Part shown: piece by piece, positions 1 to 8,697 of the stretch
Layout of the letters: each line of letters opens with the position of its first letter
Numbering within the stretch: the stretch's first letter is position 1
NCBI GenBank assembly: GCA_031411995.1
Contig: JANOCD010000018.1
Span: 1 to 64,000 of the forward strand
Source of the DNA: Rudanella sp031411995
Lineage (GTDB): Bacteria > Bacteroidota > Bacteroidia > Cytophagales > Spirosomataceae
Length of the DNA stretch: 64,000 bases
Reading direction: 5' to 3'
Translations under genes and position numbers: made by a program
The notes under the pieces: model-generated
Database searches by the model: none
What the model saw: only the letters and a program-made list of their open reading frames with translations
What the model was told of the DNA's origin: nothing

Positions 1-3000
1 ACTGGCACGGCTTTGGCTTCTCCCCAATCGGCCACGGTCGGTATTGGTTTCAGCACCCCAACCGCCCAGGCCTTCACAGATCCTGACGGGGGGCCGCTCA
101 CATTCACGGCAACAGGCCTGCCAGCCGGTTTAGGCATTAGCCCCACCACGGGTGTAATCACTGGCACTCCGTCGGTATCAGGTTCTTTTGGCATTACCGT
201 CAGGGCAACCGATCCGCAGGGGGCCAGTATCAGTGCGGGTTTCACTCTCAATGTTGTACCCGCTAACTTACCCCCAACGGTGGTGGGCGCAGGCATTACC
301 GACCCCCAAAATGGCACCGTGGGCATAGCTTTCACCAGCAACGTTTCCTCCGCGTTCACTGATCCCAACGGCAACCCATTGACCTTTACGGCCACAGGTT
401 TACCAGCCGGTCTCAACATCAGTCCAGCCGGGGTCATCACCGGAACGCCTTCCATCTCCGGCTCCTTTGGCGTGACAGTCACTGCCAACGACGGGCAAGG
501 TGGCACCGTCAGTGACACCTTCACACTCAATGTGGCTCCGGCCCCTCCCGCTAACTTACCCCCCACCGTGGTGGGCGCAGGCATTACCGACCCCCAAAAT
601 GGAACCGTGGGCGTAGCTTTCACCAGCAACATTTCCTCGGCGTTCACTGATCCCAACGGCAACCCACTCACGTTCACCGCAGTCGGCTTGCCTTCGGGTC
701 TGAGCATCAGTTCAGCGGGTGTGATTACGGGAACACCTTCCGTCTCCGGCTCCTTTGGTGTGACAGTCACGGCCAACGACGGACAGGGCGGAACCGTCAG
801 CGACGGCTTTACGCTAAATGTGGCTCCGGCCCCTCCCGTTAACCAGCCCCCAACGGTGGTGGGCAGTGGCATCACCGATCCGCAAAGTGGCACCGTAGGG
901 GTGGCATTCAGTAGCAACGTAGCCCCCGCCTTCACCGATCCCGATGGTAACCCCTTAACGTTTACAGCGGTTGGTTTACCCGCTGGTTTAGGTATCAGTT
1001 CGGGCGGGTTTATCACGGGAACGCCAAGCGTATCGGGCACTTACGGCGTGACAGTAACGGCTAATGATGGACAGGGGGGTACGGTTAGTGATAACTTCAC
1101 GCTTAACGTGGCCCCAGCCCCTCCGGGTAACCTCCCACCAACAGTGGTTGGCGCGGGTATTACGGACCCACAAAACGGCACGGTGGGGGTTGCCTTCACC
1201 AGTAACGTGGCTCCAGCCTTTACCGATCCGAATGGTAACCCGCTTACCTTCACCGCTATTGGTCTGCCAGCCGGGTTGAGCATTAGTTCGGCGGGAGTAA
1301 TTACGGGCACACCGGGTGTGGCCGGAACATTTGGTGTTGTGGTCACCGCCAACGACGGACAGGGCGGAACCGTCAGCGATAATTTCAGCCTGATCGTTGC
1401 CCCGGCAACGGTGCCCAATCAACCACCAACAGTAGTCGGCGCAGGTATTACCGATCCACAAAGCGGCACAGTAGGTGTATCCTTTGTCAGCAATGTAGCC
1501 CCCGCCTTCTCCGACCCCGACGGCAATCCATTGACATTCACGGCGGTTGGTTTGCCAGCCGGTTTAGCCATCAGTTCTGGCGGGGTGATCACCGGAACAC
1601 CCTCTGTATCAGGAGCATTTGGTATAACCGTCACGGCCAACGACGGACAGGGCGGCACGGTCAGCGATAACTTCACCCTGAACGTATCTCCGGCACCGCC
1701 TGGCAATCAGCCCCCAACCGTGGTGGGTGCAGGTATTACTGATCCACAGAATGGAACGGTGGGCGTAGCCTTCACCAGCAACGTGGCTCCAGCCTTCACC
1801 GACCCCAATGGTAATCCGTTGACGTTTACGGCTGTTGGCTTACCACCAGGCCTCAGCATCAGCCCGACAGGGGTCATTACCGGCACACCCACAACAGCCG
1901 GTTCATTTGGCGTGGTGGTTACGGCCAACGACGGGCAGGGCGGCTCCGTGAGCGACGGCTTCACGCTAATTGTTGCCCCGGTTGCACCCAGCAATCAGCC
2001 TCCAACAATTGTAGGAGGTGGTATTACGGATCCACAAAGCGGCACAGTGGGCGTTTCCTTTACCAGCAACGTGTCTCCATTCTTTACCGATCCCGACGGT
2101 AATCCCCTGACCTTTACGGCAACGGGTCTGCCCGCAGGTTTAGGTATTAGCTCGTCGGGCCTTATTACCGGTACCCCGTCGGTTTCGGGTACGTTTGGAG
2201 TGGTTGTTACGGCGAACGACGGACAGGGCGGCACGGTGAGTGACGGTTTCACGCTGAATGTGGTTCCTGTGGCTCCAGGCAATCAGCCCCCAACGGTGGT
2301 AGGTGCGGGTATTACTGATCCACAAAACGGCACTGTGGGCGTGGCATTTGCCAGCAACATATCATCAGCCTTCACCGACCCCAATGGTAACCCACTCACA
2401 TTCACCGCTATTGGCTTACCTCCCGGTCTAACGATCAACCCGGCGGGCCTAATCAGTGGGACCCCAACTTCTGCCGGTTCATTTGGCGTAGTCGTAACAG
2501 CTAACGATGGACAGGGAGGAACGGTCAGCGACGGATTTACGCTGATTGTGGCTCCAGCTACCGTGCCTAATCAGCCGCCAACGGTGGTTGGTGCGGGCAT
2601 TACCGATCCGCAGAGCGGCACGGTGGGCGTGGCATTCAGTAGCAACGTAGCCCCCGCCTTCACCGATCCCGATGGTAACCCCTTAACATTCACAGCGGTT
2701 GGTTTACCCGCTGGTCTAGGTATCAGTTCGGGCGGGTTTATCACGGGAACACCTTCGGTTTCAGGCACCTTTGGTGTAACGGTAACGGCCAACGACGGAC
2801 AGGGCGGAACCGTGAGCGACAATTTCACGCTCAACATATCGCCGGCACCCATCGCGAATCAGCCGCCAACAGTGGTTGGTGCAGGCATCACTGATCCGCA
2901 AAGTGGCACCGTAGGGGTTTCATTCACCAGCAACGTGGCACCAGCCTTTACGGACCCCAATGGCAATCCATTAACGTTCACGGCTGTTGGCTTACCTCCG

Positions 3001-4779
3001 GGCCTGAGCATCAGCCCGGCTGGCGTAATCACCGGAACACCAACGTCATCTGGTTCGTTTGGTGTGGTTGTAACGGCCAACGATGGACAGGGAGGAACGG
3101 TCAGCGACGGGTTTACACTCAACATTGCCCCGGCACCACCTGTTAATCAACCACCAACGGTGGTTGGTGCAGGCATCACCGATCCGCAAAGCGGCACCGT
3201 GGGTGTGGCCTTCACCAGCAACGTAGCACCTGCTTTCACCGATCCGAATGGCAATCCATTAACGTTTACGGCAGTGGGCTTACCTCCGGGCCTGAGCATC
3301 AGTCCGGCTGGGGTGATCACCGGAACACCCTCGGTTTCAGGCACCTTTGGTGTAACGGTAACGGCCAACGACGGACAGGGCGGAACGGTGAGTGATAACT
3401 TCACACTCAATATTGCGGCACCGGGCAATCAGGTCATCATTCCATTCTGCGGCAGTCCGTCCAATACCACAGGCATCGGTCAGCCACTGGTAGTCACAGG
3501 GGTTACAGATCAGAACTGTCTGAATGGCTCATTCCGGGTTTTGACAACGGGTGGCACGGGTCAGGCTATCGACTTCTCGGTAATTGTGGGTCTGAGCAAC
3601 GAAGATCCATTCAACTGCGTGCGCAAAGTGGATAATGGCGAACAATTAATGGCCATCAACTTTACAGGATCAACCATTACGCCGTTCGAAGTCAACGCCA
3701 TGCAAAATGGCGTGATGACCAATACGTTCTTGTTCGATTTCAAACTGTATTGCACCGGCCAGTCAACGGCTCCGCCAAGCTCAACCACGGTCGCTAACCC
3801 CACACCAACAGGTTGTGGCAGCCCGGCCAACACACTGGGTAACCCGCTATTGATCACGGGTGTCGCCGATCTGAACTGCCAGGCAGGTACGTTCCGAATT
3901 ATAACGACGGGAGGTAGTGGTCAGCCCATTAACTTTGCGGGCATCCCGGGTTTGAGCAACGTAGATCCTTACAATTGCGGCCGGATGGTAGACAGCCCCG
4001 AACTGATTCGGGCACTCAACGATCCGAGCATGAGTGTGAGTCCGTTTAACCTGCGGGGTATGCAAGTGGGAGGTAGCAGCACAAACACCTTTGTCTTCGA
4101 TTTCAAGGGGGCCTGTAGCTCGAATCCGCCCAGCTCGACCACCACTGCTCCGCCCAGCACCACCACCAGCCCCACTCCAACGGGTTGTGGCAGTCCGGCG
4201 AACACGCTGGGTGGCCCGTTAACGATCACAGGAGTGACGGATGCGAACTGCAACACAGGTACGTTCCGCATTTTGACGACAGGTGGCAACGGTCAGCCTA
4301 TCAACTACGCAGGCATTGTGGGTCTGAACAGTACGGACCCTTACAACTGTACGCGGGTGGTCGATAATGCCGACCTGATTCGGGCCATCAACAACCCCAA
4401 TTCCGACATTGCTCCGTTCAAGTTGAAAGGGGTTCAGGTAAGCGGCAGTGCCAGCAACACGTTCAATTTCAACTTCAAACAGTTCTGTACGGGCGTGGCT
4501 CGTTCGGCAAATGCCGAGCCGGTATCGGAGCTGGACGTAACGGTACTGGGTAACCCAACACTGGGCGAAACCGTTGAGATTGTCATCGGCAACACAGGCG
4601 GTGAGCCGGTGACTCTGCAAGTACACGATGCACAGGGGCAACCCCTGAGCCAGTTGAGCAGCGAGTCTACGGGTAACACCGTTCGACAGCAGATTGGGTT
4701 GGGCCGTTCGGCAGGGTTGTACCTATTGCAGGTTACCACACCGACGCGGGCCAAAACGGTGAAAGTAGTGCGGCAGTAA
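1..4779 (+). CDS. Giant secreted protein, tandem putative-Ig repeats, T9SS sorting tail (5' partial)
   Basis: The reading frame is open from the first base, so the start codon and any signal peptide lie outside the window. The visible 1,592 residues hold twelve ~96-residue repeats of the putative Ig (He_PIG/cadherin-like) type. Each carries PPTVVGAGITDPQ, TDPNGNPLTF, GLPxGL, GVITGTP and ANDGQGGTVSD motifs. Three Cys-containing ~101-residue repeats (Cys at both ends and inside, separated by Ser/Thr/Pro-rich linkers) follow at 3448–4488. The last ~85 residues (from about 4525) look like a type IX secretion C-terminal domain ending LLQVTTPTRAKTVKVVRQ. The protein is probably exported by the T9SS and anchored at, or released from, the cell surface as an adhesin or matrix protein. 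The ligand cannot be told from sequence. A strong terminator follows directly. Confidence 0.85.
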   Translation, partial: TGTALASPQSATVGIGFSTPTAQAFTDPDGGPLTFTATGLPAGLGISPTTGVITGTPSVSGSFGITVRATDPQGASISAGFTLNVVPANLPPTVVGAGITDPQNGTVGIAFTSNVSSAFTDPNGNPLTFTATGLPAGLNISPAGVITGTPSISGSFGVTVTANDGQGGTVSDTFTLNVAPAPPANLPPTVVGAGITDPQNGTVGVAFTSNISSAFTDPNGNPLTFTAVGLPSGLSISSAGVITGTPSVSGSFGVTVTANDGQGGTVSDGFTLNVAPAPPVNQPPTVVGSGITDPQSGTVGVAFSSNVAPAFTDPDGNPLTFTAVGLPAGLGISSGGFITGTPSVSGTYGVTVTANDGQGGTVSDNFTLNVAPAPPGNLPPTVVGAGITDPQNGTVGVAFTSNVAPAFTDPNGNPLTFTAIGLPAGLSISSAGVITGTPGVAGTFGVVVTANDGQGGTVSDNFSLIVAPATVPNQPPTVVGAGITDPQSGTVGVSFVSNVAPAFSDPDGNPLTFTAVGLPAGLAISSGGVITGTPSVSGAFGITVTANDGQGGTVSDNFTLNVSPAPPGNQPPTVVGAGITDPQNGTVGVAFTSNVAPAFTDPNGNPLTFTAVGLPPGLSISPTGVITGTPTTAGSFGVVVTANDGQGGSVSDGFTLIVAPVAPSNQPPTIVGGGITDPQSGTVGVSFTSNVSPFFTDPDGNPLTFTATGLPAGLGISSSGLITGTPSVSGTFGVVVTANDGQGGTVSDGFTLNVVPVAPGNQPPTVVGAGITDPQNGTVGVAFASNISSAFTDPNGNPLTFTAIGLPPGLTINPAGLISGTPTSAGSFGVVVTANDGQGGTVSDGFTLIVAPATVPNQPPTVVGAGITDPQSGTVGVAFSSNVAPAFTDPDGNPLTFTAVGLPAGLGISSGGFITGTPSVSGTFGVTVTANDGQGGTVSDNFTLNISPAPIANQPPTVVGAGITDPQSGTVGVSFTSNVAPAFTDPNGNPLTFTAVGLPPGLSISPAGVITGTPTSSGSFGVVVTANDGQGGTVSDGFTLNIAPAPPVNQPPTVVGAGITDPQSGTVGVAFTSNVAPAFTDPNGNPLTFTAVGLPPGLSISPAGVITGTPSVSGTFGVTVTANDGQGGTVSDNFTLNIAAPGNQVIIPFCGSPSNTTGIGQPLVVTGVTDQNCLNGSFRVLTTGGTGQAIDFSVIVGLSNEDPFNCVRKVDNGEQLMAINFTGSTITPFEVNAMQNGVMTNTFLFDFKLYCTGQSTAPPSSTTVANPTPTGCGSPANTLGNPLLITGVADLNCQAGTFRIITTGGSGQPINFAGIPGLSNVDPYNCGRMVDSPELIRALNDPSMSVSPFNLRGMQVGGSSTNTFVFDFKGACSSNPPSSTTTAPPSTTTSPTPTGCGSPANTLGGPLTITGVTDANCNTGTFRILTTGGNGQPINYAGIVGLNSTDPYNCTRVVDNADLIRAINNPNSDIAPFKLKGVQVSGSASNTFNFNFKQFCTGVARSANAEPVSELDVTVLGNPTLGETVEIVIGNTGGEPVTLQVHDAQGQPLSQLSSESTGNTVRQQIGLGRSAGLYLLQVTTPTRAKTVKVVRQ
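270..3428 (+). repeat. Eleven tandem 288-bp repeats inside the giant surface gene
   Basis: Direct repeats with a period of 288 bp (96 codons) begin near 270, 558, 846, 1134, 1422, 1710, 1998, 2286, 2574, 2862 and 3150. A more diverged twelfth unit lies before 270. Units differ mostly at third positions. Between repeats 3 and 10 they alternate between DPNGN and DPDGN versions, which suggests duplication of a two-unit block. Confidence 0.9.
3448..4488 (+). repeat. Three Cys-rich ~303-bp protein repeats
   Basis: Three units span 3448–3753, 3814–4116 and 4186–4488. Each starts with CGSPxNT, has a second Cys about 20 residues on (DQNC, DLNC, DANC), a third in DPFNC/DPYNC, and ends at a fourth Cys. 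This implies two disulfides per unit, as expected for an exported protein. Linkers are Ser/Thr/Pro-rich. I do not recognise the domain. Confidence 0.8.
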
Positions 4780-4803
4780 TAAGGAGTCATTCAGGACCAT
4801 CGG

Positions 4804-4857
4804 AGTCATTGATAGTTACGATGCTGGTATAGCATCTGACTATCAATGACTTTTTTT
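4804..4857 (+). terminator. Rho-independent terminator after the giant surface gene
   Basis: A perfect 13-base arm at 4804–4816 pairs with 4839–4851. A second 6-bp stem (4820–4825 with 4831–4836) and a 5-base loop lie inside it, and a T run follows. The ATG at 4846 falls in the right arm, which argues against using it as the start of the next gene. Confidence 0.85.
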
Positions 4858-4908
4858 GTCTATAGCCTACCCATAGTTCGCCCATTTTTTGCAACTTACA
4901 GGTTATTA

Positions 4909-7494
4909 ATGTATCTCAACACCATGCCCTTGCCCAAATCTCTATGGCTTTTCCTTTACTGGCTGATCGGTTTTATTGGCCTGTCGGCTGATAGTCTGGC
5001 GCAACGGCAACCCACACCCGATGGCAGCACGTTCGTGGTGTCGGGAACGGTTACGGATGCCCGAACGGGGGTGGGCGTTCCTTTTGCGAGCCTTGCGCTG
5101 AAGGATCGAAAAGTAGGCGTAATCAGCGATGAGCTGGGACAGTTTAGCCTGTCGGTCAAGGCATTATCAGATTCGCTGCTGGTGTCGTCGCTGGGGTTTT
5201 TGACTAAGAGTATTTGGCTCGACCCTGCGCAACGGGTTCAGATAGTACGGATCGGGTTGACACCGGGCGGTATGATTTTACGGGAAGTGCTGGTGAAAGC
5301 GGGCGAAAACCCGGCTTACCGGGTATTGCGGCAGGTTCGGCGAAACGTGGCCCAGAACGACCGCAGCCGCATCGACTCCTACGAACACGACAGCTATGCT
5401 AAAACCGAAATCGCTCTCAGCCACCTGACCGAAAAAACCCGCCGAACTCCCCTGCTCCGGCGCGTTGCCGAGGCCATGAGCCATTTCGACACCCTCACCG
5501 ATGATGAAGGCCACACATTGGTGCCCGTGCTGGTGTCGGAGTCGGTTTCTACATTCTATCACCGCCAAACACCACAGCGCAACCGCGAAGACATCCGCAA
5601 AACGCGGGTGAAGGGCGTGGGCATTGGCGACCCGAAGTTCGTGGCTCAGTTTGTGGGGGGCAACTCCCTCAGCTATAATTTCTACGACAACTATCAGCCG
5701 TTTCTGGGCAAGGATTTTGCGTCGCCAATAGGCGAAAACTGGAAAAGTTGGTACGAGTATTTCATTGCCGACACCGTTCGGGTAGGCAACCACATTTGCT
5801 ACGAAATCCAGTTTGACCCACGCCGGAAACAGGACCTCGTGTTCACCGGCACCATGTGGATCGACACCACCGTGTTTGCCCTGTGCCAAATCGAAGCCCG
5901 GATTGGATTAGAAGCCAACATCAACTACGTCAGGCAGTTATTGATCGAACAGGAGCTTGAACCCGTTGAGAATGCCACCGGACAACTGATGGGCTGGCTC
6001 CCAACCAGTTTGCACATGACCGCCGAACTGACGGGCGTTGGCCCCCAATCGCTCGGTATGAGGGCGCGATCCGTTACCCGAAACAGCAACTTCCGCATCA
6101 ACGAAAACCGCCCGATTTCGTTTTTCGACCGGGTCGTGACTGTGGCCGACACCGCCCAACAGGCCAATGATGCCTATTGGAAAACGGCCTACCAAACCCT
6201 CGCCGGCCCCGACTCCCTCGATCGCAACGACCACACGGCTCGCCTGCTGATCGACTCGCTCCGGCAGGTTCCATCGGTCCGCCGGGCCGAAACCATTGGC
6301 CAGCTTTTGCTGACGGGCTGGTATAAACGGGGGCCTATCGACTACGGCCCCTACCTGCTGGTGGCCGCTTTCAACAGTGTGGAAGGGCTGCGAACGCGGG
6401 TTGGTTTTCGCACAAACAGCCAGTTTAGCCGGGCGGTGCGGGTGCAGTCGTATGTGGGCTATGGGGTGAAGGATGCCCGGTTCAAGTATGGCCTGGAACT
6501 GAATTACCAGGTCTCGCGCCGGAAATGGACGGTATTGGGAGCGCGGCTGTCGAGCGATCTGGAACGGCTCGGTATCACCCCCGAACTAACCAACAACAAC
6601 CCTAATTTCTACGCATTCAGCCGGTTTGGGCGGTTCAGAGGTGGTTTTTATAATAACCTGCGCGAATTATTTCTGTTAACAGAACCCATAAAAGGCGTGT
6701 TGTTCACGGCTACGGTTGGCACCCGGACGTTCTTCCCGGTGTTTCCGTACCACTTCCGCATCAACCCCGAAATGGGCGACAACTCCCCCACCCGACCCGA
6801 CTTTTTCGATGCGTTTTACTCGCTCGAAACCCGTGTGGCCCGCAAAGAAAACTACATTATGGATGGCAACGACCGCGTGGCTGTTGGCACCCGCCAATCG
6901 CCCGTGTTCACGCTGCGCTATACTCACGGGAGCCGGGCAATCGGGGGCGATTTTACCTACGACCGCATCACGGTGAAACTGGCCCAGATGATTCCGTTTG
7001 GGCGGTTAGGCCGCACTACCTATCTGCTTCAGGCGGGTTATTCGCCCTCTGCGGTGCCTGCTCCGTTGCTGTTTCCGCACACGGGCAACCCCACGTTTTT
7101 CTTCGTGCCAAACGCCTTCAACCGCATGAATTTCTATGAGTTTGTAAGCGACCGTTTTGCTATGTTGCACTGGCAGCACCGTTTCGAAGGATTGTTGTTC
7201 AACCGGATTCCAGGTATCAAAAAACTCAACTGGCGGCTCACCGGTAATGCCGACCTGCTCTGGGGCAGCCGCCGACCCGGCAACCAGGCCTATGAGTCGG
7301 GCAAGGTGTTGGCGACGGGTGTGCAGCCCACCGTTTTTGGTTCGCTCAACCCCCGCACGCCCTATGTGGAGTTGGGTTATGGGATCGACAACATGTTCAA
7401 AATCATCCGTATTCAGGCCGTTCACCGCCTGACCTACCTGCAACCGGGCGTTGACAAGTTCGTGATCAAAGCCGCGTTGCAGTTCAGCTTTTAG
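4909..7494 (+). CDS. DUF5686-type outer-membrane protein with carboxypeptidase-regulatory-like domain
   Basis: An 861-residue protein, starting at the ATG at 4909 (or 4924). The upstream in-frame ATG at 4846 lies inside the preceding terminator. A signal peptide (core LFLYWLIGFIGLSADSLAQ) leads into a CarboxypepD_reg-like domain, recognisable from VSGTVTDARTGVGVPFASL and DSLLVSSLGF. A long DUF5686-like region follows, ending in alternating aromatic β-strands and a terminal Phe (LQFSF), typical of an outer-membrane barrel. Such proteins occur widely in Bacteroidota beside TonB systems, but their exact role is unknown. The gene stands alone between a terminator and a convergent small gene. Confidence 0.75.
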   Translation: MYLNTMPLPKSLWLFLYWLIGFIGLSADSLAQRQPTPDGSTFVVSGTVTDARTGVGVPFASLALKDRKVGVISDELGQFSLSVKALSDSLLVSSLGFLTKSIWLDPAQRVQIVRIGLTPGGMILREVLVKAGENPAYRVLRQVRRNVAQNDRSRIDSYEHDSYAKTEIALSHLTEKTRRTPLLRRVAEAMSHFDTLTDDEGHTLVPVLVSESVSTFYHRQTPQRNREDIRKTRVKGVGIGDPKFVAQFVGGNSLSYNFYDNYQPFLGKDFASPIGENWKSWYEYFIADTVRVGNHICYEIQFDPRRKQDLVFTGTMWIDTTVFALCQIEARIGLEANINYVRQLLIEQELEPVENATGQLMGWLPTSLHMTAELTGVGPQSLGMRARSVTRNSNFRINENRPISFFDRVVTVADTAQQANDAYWKTAYQTLAGPDSLDRNDHTARLLIDSLRQVPSVRRAETIGQLLLTGWYKRGPIDYGPYLLVAAFNSVEGLRTRVGFRTNSQFSRAVRVQSYVGYGVKDARFKYGLELNYQVSRRKWTVLGARLSSDLERLGITPELTNNNPNFYAFSRFGRFRGGFYNNLRELFLLTEPIKGVLFTATVGTRTFFPVFPYHFRINPEMGDNSPTRPDFFDAFYSLETRVARKENYIMDGNDRVAVGTRQSPVFTLRYTHGSRAIGGDFTYDRITVKLAQMIPFGRLGRTTYLLQAGYSPSAVPAPLLFPHTGNPTFFFVPNAFNRMNFYEFVSDRFAMLHWQHRFEGLLFNRIPGIKKLNWRLTGNADLLWGSRRPGNQAYESGKVLATGVQPTVFGSLNPRTPYVELGYGIDNMFKIIRIQAVHRLTYLQPGVDKFVIKAALQFSF

Positions 7495-7723
7495 GTTTAC
7501 TCAACAAGGCCGTGAGCGCGATGATCACCCAAACCACATTCACCAAAGCCGAGGGATAAGCGCCATGATGGTAGGTATTGACAACGAAAAAGATGCCGCC
7601 GACAATGTTGCTCCAGATGTAGCGCGGATCTTTGGCTGAAAGCGATCCCCGCAAATTGAGGGCATAAGCCCCCACAATCAGTACCGAGGCAATCCAGCCC
7701 AGCGTCTCAATCAGAATATTCAT
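7484..7723 (-). CDS. Small membrane protein, CBU_0592-like
   Basis: A 79-residue protein with three hydrophobic segments (ETLGWIASVLIVGAYALN, YIWSNIVGGIFFVVNTYHH, ALVNVVWVIIALTALL). Length and layout match the small CBU_0592-type membrane family, which has no known function. Its 3' end overlaps the preceding gene by 11 bp in convergent orientation. A TACTTTTG box (7728–7735) lies only 5 bases before the ATG, so the transcript may be leaderless. Confidence 0.65.
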   Translation of the reverse strand: MNILIETLGWIASVLIVGAYALNLRGSLSAKDPRYIWSNIVGGIFFVVNTYHHGAYPSALVNVVWVIIALTALLSKPKS

Positions 7724-7727
7724 GCCA

Positions 7728-7735
7728 CAAAAGTA
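7728..7735 (-). promoter_or_regulatory. -7 box TACTTTTG for the small membrane gene
   Basis: Exact match to the Bacteroidota -7 consensus TAnnTTTG on the minus strand, five bases from the start codon at 7723. Adjacent to a palindrome shared with the opposite promoter. Confidence 0.45.
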
Positions 7736-7737
7736 CA

Positions 7738-7758
7738 GGTTTCAGGGGTACTGAAACC
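7738..7758. promoter_or_regulatory. Palindrome between divergent promoters, possible operator
   Basis: GGTTTCAG (7738–7745) and CTGAAACC (7751–7758) are perfect inverted arms around GGGTA, flanked on both sides by GTAC. The site sits exactly between two outward-facing -7 boxes, so one dimeric regulator could control both genes. No cognate regulator is visible nearby. Confidence 0.4.
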
Positions 7759-7761
7759 ACG

Positions 7762-7769
7762 TACCTTTG
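7762..7769 (+). promoter_or_regulatory. -7 box TACCTTTG for deoC
   Basis: Exact TAnnTTTG match ending 22 bases before the TTG start of deoC. I see no clear -33 TTG at the expected distance; the palindrome occupies the spacer. Confidence 0.5.
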
Positions 7770-7791
7770 ATCCAACAAATCACAAACGCCT

Positions 7792-8427
7792 TTGAACCAC
7801 CTCTTCCCCTACATCGAACGGGCGTTGCTCCACCCCGACGTTCGCATCAACGAGCAATATGAAGCTCTCGACGACGTAACGCAACTCGGCATGGCGGGCC
7901 TGACGGTGGCTCCGTTCTGGGTCAAAAAATGGCGACGCGAAATGGGCGACACACACCCGGTAAGTCTGTCAGCAGTGATTGGCTATCCATTTGGTTATCA
8001 GCGTACTGAAGTCAAACAACTGGAGTTGGAACTGGCTTTGAAAGACGGTGCCAGCGAGGTCGAAGTAGTCCTGAATACCTCGGCCCTGTTGTCGCCAACC
8101 TCGGTCTGGCTCAAAATCGAATTAGTGAAGTTGGTAGCTCTGGCCCATGCGTCCGAAAAACCCCTGACGGTAATTCTGGAATCGTCTTTGCTGACAGATC
8201 AGGAATTGTCGAAGATGATCAAGACAGCTACCGATGCCGGGGCTGATTTTCTAAAGAACGCCACGGGTGCGCTACAAACGCTGTTTTCAGTAGAGAAATG
8301 CCTCGCCTTTCGGACCTTGGTGCCGCCCTCGGTTGGGGTCAAGATCGTAGCTGACGGTGCCAGTCAAGCCGAAATGGAGCAGTTGGTGGCCGCCAAAGTT
8401 GACCGGCTGACGCTGGGCAGGGGTTAG
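7792..8427 (+). CDS. deoC: Deoxyribose-phosphate aldolase
   Basis: Cleaves 2-deoxyribose 5-phosphate to glyceraldehyde 3-phosphate and acetaldehyde in cytoplasmic deoxynucleoside catabolism. The 211 residues are close to the usual family length. The Schiff-base lysine is in DFLKNATG (family DFxKTSTG, here diverged), and a second conserved lysine is in VGVKIVADG. The start is TTG: an in-frame stop lies just upstream (7768–7770), and the first ATG would remove the conserved N-terminus that includes LHPDVR. No other deo genes are nearby. The changed KNATG motif leaves some doubt about substrate. Confidence 0.85.
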   Translation: MNHLFPYIERALLHPDVRINEQYEALDDVTQLGMAGLTVAPFWVKKWRREMGDTHPVSLSAVIGYPFGYQRTEVKQLELELALKDGASEVEVVLNTSALLSPTSVWLKIELVKLVALAHASEKPLTVILESSLLTDQELSKMIKTATDAGADFLKNATGALQTLFSVEKCLAFRTLVPPSVGVKIVADGASQAEMEQLVAAKVDRLTLGRG

Positions 8428-8697
8428 TGGTAAGTAAACGATTTGAGTACCAATTCAGCTTGGTCTAGCCAGCATTAGAGAGTAGCCTACAGCCAAACGG
8501 ATTGTCCCCCTATCCACTAGCACGATACGCACTAACCAGCAGCAACAGATCAGAGCGCGAGCTTTCTTTTTATTCAATAACCGATAAATAGGGCCAACTC
8601 GCTACCGGTTACGAAGTCGAACTCGCACTAATTGAAAAAAAAACGCGACATTTCTATCAGCTTAGCACTATGCACACTATAGTCTAAGTTGGCAGTT
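8428..8697. other. Intergenic region, nothing recognised
   Basis: About 270 bases between deoC and the hybrid sensor gene. I see no reading frame of note, no TAnnTTTG box near the next start and no strong hairpin. Confidence 0.5.

Noticed and set aside
988..4790. Many long minus-strand open frames opposite the giant surface gene
   Set aside because: They repeat with the 288-bp period and mirror the repeat units; they have no start context or domain and are shadows of the plus-strand repeats.
4846..4908. ATG at 4846 as start of the DUF5686-type gene
   Set aside because: It lies inside the right arm of the upstream terminator and would place a non-leader sequence before a clear signal peptide starting at 4909.
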